Part shown: in pieces, positions 56,970-64,000 of the stretch
Position numbering within the stretch: position 1 is the first letter of the stretch
Layout: the number at the start of each line of letters is the position of its first letter
Source of the DNA: Planctomycetota bacterium
GTDB lineage: Bacteria > Planctomycetota > Planctomycetia > Pirellulales > Pirellulaceae
Direction: 5' to 3'
DNA: 64,000 nucleotides
Assembly: GCA_014238905.1 (NCBI GenBank)
Contig: JABAAE010000004.1
Span: forward strand, 103,839-167,838
Program-made: the position numbers and the translations under genes
The notes under the pieces: generated by a model
Seen by the model: the letters and a program-made list of their open reading frames with translations, nothing else
What the model was told of the DNA's origin: nothing
Database searches by the model: none

Positions 56970-57797
56970 CTACCAGGGTCTCCCCGAACCAAACCCTTTT
57001 CCATCCATTTTCTGAATGGTCTGCCAACTCTGGAATGCAAAAATGCCAAAAAGAATGGCCATGAAAGCGGCCTGCAAAATCATTAACGCCGCAAATCCGA
57101 TCGCGGCGCCTACCACCACACTCAACCAAAGCGAGTTCCTTAACCCCTCACGAGGATCAGCTTGAACCATAGCTTCTCTTGCGATTTGTCCTCCATCGAG
57201 AGGATAAACAGGCAGTAAATTCATCAGGCCCCAATAAATATTGACGAAAAGAGCATAATTAATCATGGAATGAATCAAATCCCTGTTGGTTGGAAATTCC
57301 GTCGTATTCAGAAATTCTCTAACGAACGGTGTCCCCTTCGACAATTCAATGCTCCAGCTAGGTAAGTAATAGGCATTCAGGCTGAATTGGACCCAACCGC
57401 CTAAAGCCACCAAGAAAAAGGCAACCAAACCAGCCAAGGCAAACCCCGCAATGGGACCGGCGGCGCTGATAATCATTTGTTGCGTCGAGTTTTTTCGGCC
57501 GGATGTGGAGGCTAAATTCCACACATTCTGGTAATCGGACGTAGCAAATCCACCCATCATGGTTAGCACAATACGCGGCGAAATACCAAAACGACGCATG
57601 GTCAACGCATGCCCAAGTTCATGCACCAACACCCCGGTAAAAATCACCAACCCCGTCACTAAAAAGAACACCGGGTGGCCCAGTTGAGCTCCAAATATCA
57701 CCGGCAAAACCCAGAAGAATCCGCTGACTCGCACCGGTATCTTGAAGATTTCGAAATTGAGATCCAATGGAGTTGGGTTGGGCTCACCTAAAATCAT
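56970..57797 (-). CDS. Site-2 protease family membrane metalloprotease (M50)
   Basis: A 275-residue membrane protein with the zinc motif HELGH (59-63) in 'TGVLVHELGHALTMRRFG' and the third ligand motif 'NLLPVYPLDGGQIAREA'. There are about six hydrophobic segments. No PDZ or CBS domain is present, so it is of the short type. It would cut proteins inside or near the membrane; the substrate is unknown. It stands alone. Confidence 0.9.
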   Translation of the reverse strand: MILGEPNPTPLDLNFEIFKIPVRVSGFFWVLPVIFGAQLGHPVFFLVTGLVIFTGVLVHELGHALTMRRFGISPRIVLTMMGGFATSDYQNVWNLASTSGRKNSTQQMIISAAGPIAGFALAGLVAFFLVALGGWVQFSLNAYYLPSWSIELSKGTPFVREFLNTTEFPTNRDLIHSMINYALFVNIYWGLMNLLPVYPLDGGQIAREAMVQADPREGLRNSLWLSVVVGAAIGFAALMILQAAFMAILFGIFAFQSWQTIQKMDGKGFGSGRPW

Positions 57798-57868
57798 TAA
57801 TCCACCGCAGGAATGAAACCAATTTAAAATCTAATGATCACGTTTTGCCGACTGCCGAAAATCGACCG

Positions 57869-57902
57869 ACAGTACAGAACCACAGTACAGAACCACAGTA
57901 CA
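57869..57902. repeat. 13-bp tandem repeat, 2.6 copies
   Basis: ACAGTACAGAACC at 57869 and 57882, with a partial third copy at 57895. It lies upstream of the M50 gene. Confidence 0.9.
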
Positions 57903-58085
57903 ATGACAATCAAAGCAAAAGGAAAACCCAGACAACCCTAGCAGCATAAGTGATCCTCCGCCAATTTTCTATTCAGATCCCCCGCCGATTTATTACATCA
58001 GCGTGCGCTTTGTGCGATGTGCTTTGACCATGCCGACAATATGTTCCTCCCCGGAAATACCTCGACATCATTCGCATACTCAAAC

Positions 58086-59375
58086 TCAAGCCACGCTGAT
58101 CCGTGATGGCTGGCGATCGTCGGTGGAACCGTGCTCGCTTGAGGGGCTTAGAAAACGGTCGCATATCACGCCAGCGGCATGCTCCGAGGCACCGGGATGG
58201 CCAAACTTTCGTTTTAAATCCTGCAACATGCCTACTTTTTGTTGAAAGGCATTCCTGTTTTCAAGCAACTTGATTAACTGCGAGCTCATCTCGACCGACT
58301 TGTCAGAGGTGGTCAAATACTCCGGAAACGGAACCGGCTCCGCCTTACTAGAATCTGGATCATAGACCGACATTCCGTTGCGACTAATGGTCTGCGACCA
58401 AAGAAGGTTGACCAGCGTGATGTACTTCACTCGCAAAAACAACTTTTGCAATAGAAAAAGATGACGGGGTAATTTGTAGTGGATAATGGTGGGTTTCTCC
58501 CGATACATCAGTTCCAGTGAAACCGAACCAGAACATGCCAGACAACATTTTGCCAAATGAATCAATTCAGGCGTCCGATTACCATCCATCATCGCAATCT
58601 TTGCTAGACCCGTTTCCTCAGCAACGGATTCTGCCAGTTGCTGCTGTTCCCTATTCAAACAAGAAACCACAAAACGTGTTTCAGGCCGCGATTCCTTGAC
58701 TCGTTTGGCAGTACGCAATAACGCAGGCAAATTGCTGCGAATCTCTTGGGTACGTGAACCAGGGAGAATGGTTACTAAATCGGCATCGGTATCCTCTCCT
58801 GCGAGGTGCTCCTGTCTGAATCGATTCACAAACTCAACATCAATTTCCTGACGCTGCATTTCATCAAAGAATGGGTGCCCTACGTACTCCGCCTGACAAT
58901 GGCGATCTTCCAGCCATTTCTTTTCGAATGGCAACTTGCAGAGTCCCAGGGTCACGAACTTTCGCATTTTTCGAACTCGCCATGGAGCCCAGGCCCACAT
59001 TTGCGGTATTCCATAAAACACCACCGGTATCCCGAATCGATGTGCCCTTTTGGCCACCAGCCAGTTGAAACCCGAATAATCAATGAGAACAACGACATCG
59101 ACTTCTCCCTTGGCAAAGACTTGATCTGCTTCTCTCAGTAATTGCCGAAACTTGGCGATTTTTGAAATAACACCGCTTAAGAACATGACCGCATGCTGGG
59201 TAAGATCCTCCAAAAGCTCACAGCCCACCCCTGCCATTTTTGGACCACCAAAGCCAAAGCACTTCAATTGCAAACCTGCCCTGGATGCTTTTCGATCCAA
59301 ATCAAGGATCAAATTGCTGGCGTGCAGGTCACCACTGGGCTCGCCGACCGAGAAAAAAATCCGTTTTGTTGTCAT
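58086..59375 (-). CDS. lpxB: Lipid-A-disaccharide synthase
   Basis: A 429-residue GT19 enzyme: 'FFSVGEPSGDLHASNLI', 'FGFGGPKMAGVGCELLEDL', 'VVLIDYSGFNWLVAKRAHR', 'YGIPQMWAWAPWRVRKM' and 'LACSGSVSLELMYREKPTII'. It joins UDP-diacylglucosamine and lipid X at the inner membrane in lipid A synthesis, which shows the host makes lipopolysaccharide. The ATG at 59375 with AGGA upstream is chosen over the frame start at 59468. A C-terminal tail of about 20 residues is extra. No other lpx genes are nearby. Confidence 0.94.
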   Translation of the reverse strand: MTTKRIFFSVGEPSGDLHASNLILDLDRKASRAGLQLKCFGFGGPKMAGVGCELLEDLTQHAVMFLSGVISKIAKFRQLLREADQVFAKGEVDVVVLIDYSGFNWLVAKRAHRFGIPVVFYGIPQMWAWAPWRVRKMRKFVTLGLCKLPFEKKWLEDRHCQAEYVGHPFFDEMQRQEIDVEFVNRFRQEHLAGEDTDADLVTILPGSRTQEIRSNLPALLRTAKRVKESRPETRFVVSCLNREQQQLAESVAEETGLAKIAMMDGNRTPELIHLAKCCLACSGSVSLELMYREKPTIIHYKLPRHLFLLQKLFLRVKYITLVNLLWSQTISRNGMSVYDPDSSKAEPVPFPEYLTTSDKSVEMSSQLIKLLENRNAFQQKVGMLQDLKRKFGHPGASEHAAGVICDRFLSPSSEHGSTDDRQPSRISVA

Positions 59376-59621
59376 CTGCTTTCCTGCATTTGCAACCAAT
59401 CCTAACCACCGATTTTTCAATGCTTCGTAGGCTGAAGTCATCGGTGCGAAATCATCGGAATCGACCAAATCGACATCCGCTTTACGATTATCATGAAATC
59501 AGCGAAATTCGCGAAGCTCAATCAAAGGGAAATTGACGGCAAATAGACAGTATTTCGTTCTTAACCAGATGGGGCAGAGCAAATTTCGCTGATTCGTCCT
59601 CTTACAAGTCTTTCTACATCC

Positions 59622-61502
59622 TTAATTTGACGCCTTGTTCAAATCGAAGCAGCCAAGAAAGAGCTTGTTTTCAGGAGATCCTTTGACAGGAAATTCTGTT
59701 ATTTGAAATTCAGCAATCGGCAAACCGTGCCGATCCATGAACACGGCAAGTTCGTTCAGTATGTCATCTTGGATCCGATCGTTTCCCCGGATGATCAACC
59801 AGACAACGTCGGCTGCCTCAATTCTCCCTACATCTTCTTCCCAAAAACGGGCTCGGAACAAGGTCGGTCGGGGGTGGCATTGTTCTATTTCCACGTTGTA
59901 GATCCCACGAATCGGGAACAGACAGTACTCGACCAATCGATCATTGAAACCATGGTTTTGAATGGAATCAGCTTCCACCTTGGTCGATAATTCCTGACGA
60001 GCCGGATCTTGCAGGAATTGATCCTCGATAAGATTCGACATCAAGAACACAACGGATCGCCCCCCTCTGGCTTTGGCTTGTTGGTTAATCATCGCGACCA
60101 CGTCCTTCCAGCGCGATTCCAGCGGCATAGCTCCCGCTGTCTCATCCCATAAGACCGTTCCTGGATCTTCAGATATCTGTTTCACATCATTTGCTGTTTC
60201 TCTTACTGCCAACGCTGGCATCGCGAAATGCCAGAAAAGATGATTCTGCCAGCTAGACACACCTAACACAATCAAAACAGCTAACCCGAGTAGACTCCTT
60301 CGCAACGCCGCACCCCAAGCAAATTGATTTCCCGCCAACGAGGCTAACTGAATTCCAAGGAATAGAAAAACGGCGATCCATCCGCTCATGAAATAGCGGG
60401 AAAGGTAAAGTGGCGCAATGTCCGTTTTGAGCGCCAACCAGGACAACAGCATTGGCCCGAAATACGCTGCCAAGAGAACCACCGACGTCAAATCGGAATT
60501 AAAAAGAGGGACCGTTCCGGTCGCTGCCCCTGCTGGATCTGGCTTTTCTACTTCATCATCCTTGGGATAAAGATGATTGTATTTATTTCGTTGGCTCATC
60601 AAGCGGCGACAAACAACCAGAAACCAAATCAAAAAGGGCATCAAAAAATACCCGGTTAATTGAAGCTGTATAGAAGGATCGTATTGATCGTCATTAATAA
60701 ATAACGCCCAATTCTCCTTTCGACCGGCAACAAAAATAACCTGCCCAAGAATGGGCAAGCAACCAACAAAAATCCCCGCAAAGTCCATCACCAGGCCAAC
60801 ATAATGCTTGGAAATTCGCTCGCCTCGAAAAAGAGGCACCGCAAAGGCCACCAGAAAAAGAGAAACGGTCAATAGTGCTGAGGTAAAATGTAAATAGAAT
60901 CCAATAATGCTACAAACCACAAATCCACAACGAACCTTCCACTGCTGACGGCCTTGGTCACCAGGTGAATTCCCAATGGGATTCGGTCCGCCCTTCTTTT
61001 CCCCAATGACAACTTTGCCGATGGCGCCGTAACGGTTGGTAAAAAACCAAATTTGCAGTAGCGCACAAACCTGCAAAAGAGCATAAGGCCGTGCTTCTTG
61101 TGAATATTCGATAAAGTACGGGTCCATAGCGACCAGCATTGCCGTAAAGAACCCTATTGATCGAGACTGGGTCCGGGACCATACAAAAGAGTAAGTCAGT
61201 AATACGACCAGAGTCCCTGCCAGCACAGAGAGCAAACGTATGCCCAGTTCGGTATGACCGAAAACCCGGACCACAGCCCAATTCAACCAAAAATAGATGG
61301 GCGACTGATTTCCGTCGGCAGCTCTTTCCCAAACATGGCTGAACGATCCGTTGATCGACCAACTGGTATGCAGCTCATCAAGCCAAAGTGACCGCTCAAT
61401 ATCAACCAAACGGACCCCGACCGTTAACAGGGCCAAAACGCTAATCAAGGAAAACGAAAACCAGGTCAAGCGACGATACGAATTTTCGTTGGTAATCGGC
61501 AA
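59622..61502 (-). CDS. GT-C fold membrane glycosyltransferase (GT39/ArnT-like)
   Basis: A 626-residue polytopic protein. The first luminal loop has 'RSLWLDELHTSWSINGSF' and 'QSPIYFWLNWAVVRVFGHTE', the acidic motif region typical of PMT/ArnT-type enzymes that use polyprenyl-phosphate sugars; 'YSQEARPYALLQVCAL' is also typical. About ten helices follow, then a soluble C-terminal domain of about 200 residues. The start is a TTG 8 bp after the htrA-like gene, so these two are probably cotranscribed. Sugar and acceptor are unknown. Confidence 0.82.
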   Translation of the reverse strand: MPITNENSYRRLTWFSFSLISVLALLTVGVRLVDIERSLWLDELHTSWSINGSFSHVWERAADGNQSPIYFWLNWAVVRVFGHTELGIRLLSVLAGTLVVLLTYSFVWSRTQSRSIGFFTAMLVAMDPYFIEYSQEARPYALLQVCALLQIWFFTNRYGAIGKVVIGEKKGGPNPIGNSPGDQGRQQWKVRCGFVVCSIIGFYLHFTSALLTVSLFLVAFAVPLFRGERISKHYVGLVMDFAGIFVGCLPILGQVIFVAGRKENWALFINDDQYDPSIQLQLTGYFLMPFLIWFLVVCRRLMSQRNKYNHLYPKDDEVEKPDPAGAATGTVPLFNSDLTSVVLLAAYFGPMLLSWLALKTDIAPLYLSRYFMSGWIAVFLFLGIQLASLAGNQFAWGAALRRSLLGLAVLIVLGVSSWQNHLFWHFAMPALAVRETANDVKQISEDPGTVLWDETAGAMPLESRWKDVVAMINQQAKARGGRSVVFLMSNLIEDQFLQDPARQELSTKVEADSIQNHGFNDRLVEYCLFPIRGIYNVEIEQCHPRPTLFRARFWEEDVGRIEAADVVWLIIRGNDRIQDDILNELAVFMDRHGLPIAEFQITEFPVKGSPENKLFLGCFDLNKASN

Positions 61503-61510
61503 TGCCAGGC

Positions 61511-63070
61511 CTATTCGACGGTTAGCGTTTTCGTTTTTCCGGTCGCCGAGTCTATTGTCGTTAACTGCAGTTCGACCCTGCCACGACTCTTTTGAACAAC
61601 ATCAAAGAACTGCTCAGGAGAAGAAACTCGTATTTGTTGAACATGGCTGATAAATTGACTCGGCTTGAGCCCTGCCTTGTCCGCCGGAGAGCCGTCACGC
61701 ACTTCCACGACCGCAACACATCCGGCAGCATCGATCAACTGATGATGACTGGCCAGATCATTAACGGCCGTTGCAAAATCGACTTCCAATCCACGCCAAG
61801 CTGAAAAGTCATTAATGCCAATAGTAGGCTGACGACCCTTTATTTTCTTTTTCCCAAGTTCAGCCTTCAACTCTAATCGCCTCGGTGGTGAATTGGGGAA
61901 TGGCAACCGCATAATCGTAATTTCTATTTCATCGGCTGCGAATCTTCCCGAAAGCTCTCGCAACAAACCGCTGGAAGACTGGACTTCCTTGTTATCAATG
62001 TGGGTGATCACATCGCCAAATTGTAACCCACAAAGATCTGCCGGCGTATTCTCAACCACCTGGGTAACAACCACTCCTTTTTTGAACTGCTGTCGTTGTG
62101 CCAGAGTTAATTCGCGAGTCGCTATTCCTAAAAACCCAAACTCGGCGGAGCGACCCTTTTTTAATCTCTCAACGGTTCGCAAGAACGTTTGATCAACAGG
62201 AATAGCATACCCTGCCGCCGCATCAAACCGGTCGGCAGCTGTCAAGGCCGACGTCAGGGCAACCATCTCGCCTTTCAAATTGATCAATGGCCCTCCACTG
62301 GTCCCTCGGTTCAGCTTGGCATCGGTTTGCAAAAGCGTGCCGTATTGGGAAAACCGACCCGAACTCTGACCCGTCAATTCGGAGCTTGTTGAAACCGATC
62401 TTTGTCGTAGGAAATTCGAGACGATACCTATGCTGGCGCTACAGTTCCCGTCTTTGGCAATGCCAAAAGGATTACCCAGCGAAACAACCAGTTGACCTCG
62501 CTTGGGCTGGTAATGAGGTGCCAGTCGAATGGGTTTCAACTTGGCATCGACTTTGATAATCGCAAGATCAGTCCATGGATCGGCGGCGATGACCGCAGAA
62601 GCTTTTTCAATCGCTCGGACCTTAAACGGCGTTCCACTAATCCAGACGTAATAGTCGTTTTGAGCGGGATCTCCCAATACATGGTAACAGGTCAAAATCA
62701 ACCCGTTTTCGCCGATCACGACACCAGTCCCAAATTCTTTAGGTACAAAATCCGGTGAAGTCGGATCCTCCGGATTCCGTTTTCCGACTCTGGCGATTGC
62801 CACTACAGAAAGGTCTGTTTTCTCAATAATTTCCGCTAGACGGTCTTGTAACAAGAGAAGGGGATCGTCGGATGATTCACTCTTCTCTTTGGATCGCAGA
62901 GCCTGCTTTCGTTCGGATCCATCTCGATCCTGAGACAAGACAGGTTTTCCACAAAAGTGAATCCCAATCAACGTCAACAAGATCAGACAAGATTTCAATG
63001 AAAAGAAATCACCCAGAAAGGACGTTTTCTTCGATGTCGAAAAAAAGCAAAAAACACTTCGCTTATTCAT
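61511..63070 (-). CDS. HtrA/DegP-like serine protease with two PDZ domains
   Basis: A 519-residue exported protein. After the signal region it has a trypsin-like domain with the full triad: His130 ('LTCYHVLG'), Asp168 ('PWTDLAII') and Ser258 ('NRGTSGGPLI'). A first PDZ domain follows ('VENTPADLCGLQFGDVITHI') and a second near the C-terminus ('RDGSPADKAGLKPSQFISHV'). It should act in the periplasm in protein quality control. It lies 41 bp after recA and 8 bp before the glycosyltransferase gene in the same direction. Confidence 0.93.
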   Translation of the reverse strand: MNKRSVFCFFSTSKKTSFLGDFFSLKSCLILLTLIGIHFCGKPVLSQDRDGSERKQALRSKEKSESSDDPLLLLQDRLAEIIEKTDLSVVAIARVGKRNPEDPTSPDFVPKEFGTGVVIGENGLILTCYHVLGDPAQNDYYVWISGTPFKVRAIEKASAVIAADPWTDLAIIKVDAKLKPIRLAPHYQPKRGQLVVSLGNPFGIAKDGNCSASIGIVSNFLRQRSVSTSSELTGQSSGRFSQYGTLLQTDAKLNRGTSGGPLINLKGEMVALTSALTAADRFDAAAGYAIPVDQTFLRTVERLKKGRSAEFGFLGIATRELTLAQRQQFKKGVVVTQVVENTPADLCGLQFGDVITHIDNKEVQSSSGLLRELSGRFAADEIEITIMRLPFPNSPPRRLELKAELGKKKIKGRQPTIGINDFSAWRGLEVDFATAVNDLASHHQLIDAAGCVAVVEVRDGSPADKAGLKPSQFISHVQQIRVSSPEQFFDVVQKSRGRVELQLTTIDSATGKTKTLTVE

Positions 63071-63111
63071 CTCACTTGCAATGAAATTCGATGGAAATCA
63101 AACAGTGTCCG

Positions 63112-64000
63112 CTATTCTACCACTTCCTCTGGCGTCGGGACGGGAACGACCTCCCCACTTTCGGTCAACATCCCCTGCGCTATCAGGATTTTCTTCTTGA
63201 TTTCAGCCGCGACTTCAGGATTTTCAATCAGGAATGTCCTTGCCTTCTCTTTGCCCTGGCCAATATGAACATCGCCATACTTAAACCAGGAACCACTCTT
63301 GGCCACTATCTTATGCTCAACACCAAGATCCAGAATATCACCTTCGTAGCTGATGCCGTTGGTGTGCAGCATATCGAATTCCGCGATTCTGAACGGGGGA
63401 GCGACTTTGTTTTTCACAATCTTGGCTTTCACACGTTGGCCAATCACTTCTTCACCGTCCTTTAACTGGCCAATGCGGCGAACGTCAATTCGGCAAGAAC
63501 TATAAAACTTAAGTGCCCGGCCACCAGGTGTGGTTTCAGGGCTGCCAAACATCACGCCAATTTTTTCACGAATCTGGTTGATAAAAACAGTGCAGGTTTT
63601 ACTTCGACTAATCGCACCGGTCAGTTTACGCATGGATTGACTCATCAACCGAGCTTGTAAACCAACGTGAGAATCACCAATCTCACCCTCCAATTCCTTC
63701 TTTGGCACCAATGCCGCAACAGAATCCACGACAACAACATCTACCGAATTGGATTTAATCAACATTTCGGTAATTTGCATGGCCTCTTCCCCACTGCTGG
63801 GTTGACTCACCAACAACGTATCTAACTGCACGCCAAGCTTTTTTGCCCAAACCGGGTCGAAGGCATGTTCTGCATCTATGAACGCAGCGATCCCACCTCC
63901 TTTTTGGGCCTCCGCAATCAGGTGCAAGGCGATCGTTGTCTTTCCACTGGACTCAGGACCAAAGACTTCGATGATGCGACCTCGTGGGACACCCCGTCCA
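63112..64000 (-). CDS. recA: RecA recombinase (5' end beyond window edge)
   Basis: The frame stays open to position 64000 and continues outside. It includes the Walker A '[18 protein letters not shown]', '[19 protein letters not shown]', the Walker B '[17 protein letters not shown]', loop L1/L2 elements ('[20 protein letters not shown]', '[19 protein letters not shown]') and the C-terminal domain. RecA drives homologous recombination and SOS induction. The missing part is roughly the first 50-60 residues. The C-terminal tail is short and acidic ('PTPEEVVE'). Confidence 0.97.
   Translation of the reverse strand, partial: GRGVPRGRIIEVFGPESSGKTTIALHLIAEAQKGGGIAAFIDAEHAFDPVWAKKLGVQLDTLLVSQPSSGEEAMQITEMLIKSNSVDVVVVDSVAALVPKKELEGEIGDSHVGLQARLMSQSMRKLTGAISRSKTCTVFINQIREKIGVMFGSPETTPGGRALKFYSSCRIDVRRIGQLKDGEEVIGQRVKAKIVKNKVAPPFRIAEFDMLHTNGISYEGDILDLGVEHKIVAKSGSWFKYGDVHIGQGKEKARTFLIENPEVAAEIKKKILIAQGMLTESGEVVPVPTPEEVVE

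Overview
The window looks like chromosomal DNA from a planctomycete, most likely of the Pirellula/Rhodopirellula type. The evidence is lineage-typical families: a DUF1501 gene next to a PSCyt1/PSCyt2/PSD1 (DUF1549/DUF1553) cytochrome protein, a DUF1559 pseudopilin-like protein, a ThuA/PVC-type dehydrogenase/cytochrome c fusion, a surface protein with an 'EERRMLTA' N-terminal motif, and an H1-like Lys/Ala repeat protein. LpxB implies lipid A and an outer membrane. Genes are loosely packed, many have no clear Shine-Dalgarno sequence, and GTG or TTG starts are probably common. No CRISPR array, insertion sequence or prophage was seen.

Left part (1-14.4 kb): the 5' end of lysS, a di-haem cytochrome c peroxidase, a small membrane protein, a fused TrhO-RluA RNA-modification enzyme preceded by seven 15-bp tandem repeats, a lone GspF/PilC-type protein, a KAP-family P-loop NTPase, a very short secreted protein that carries only a secretin C-terminal signature, a TPR membrane protein, and glnB-glnD (PII nitrogen signalling).

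Middle (14.6-34.5 kb): a large secreted SdrD/FG-GAP protein, a periplasmic WD40 protein, a decayed relic that joins a DUF1552-like start to a PSD2 (DUF1585) end, tRNA-Asp, a zinc-ribbon/TM2 gene broken by a one-base shift at an A6 run, pntAB transhydrogenase, an SGNH hydrolase, the 1267-residue ThuA/discoidin/dehydrogenase/HEAT/cytochrome c protein, gluQ (whose known substrate is tRNA-Asp) and a serine acetyltransferase.

Right part (34.8-64 kb): a Wzz/GumC-like coiled-coil protein, the DUF1559 protein, the DUF1501/PSD1 pair, monomeric isocitrate dehydrogenase, an SDR, an RRM protein, pyrE, fliW-csrA facing away from a partial Tad (Flp) pilus operon (flp, a 36-codon membrane ORF, cpaA, cpaB, cpaC, cpaE; no cpaF/tadB/tadC), the H1-like gene, a roughly 1-kb gap without a gene, an M50 protease, lpxB, a GT-C glycosyltransferase, an HtrA-like protease and the 3' part of recA.

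The most noteworthy items are the fliW-csrA/Tad arrangement with its micro-ORF, the TrhO-RluA fusion, the mini-secretin protein, the A6 frameshift in the TM2 gene, the chimeric relic, and a scatter of short, often perfect tandem duplications (11-19 bp) that sit mostly between genes.
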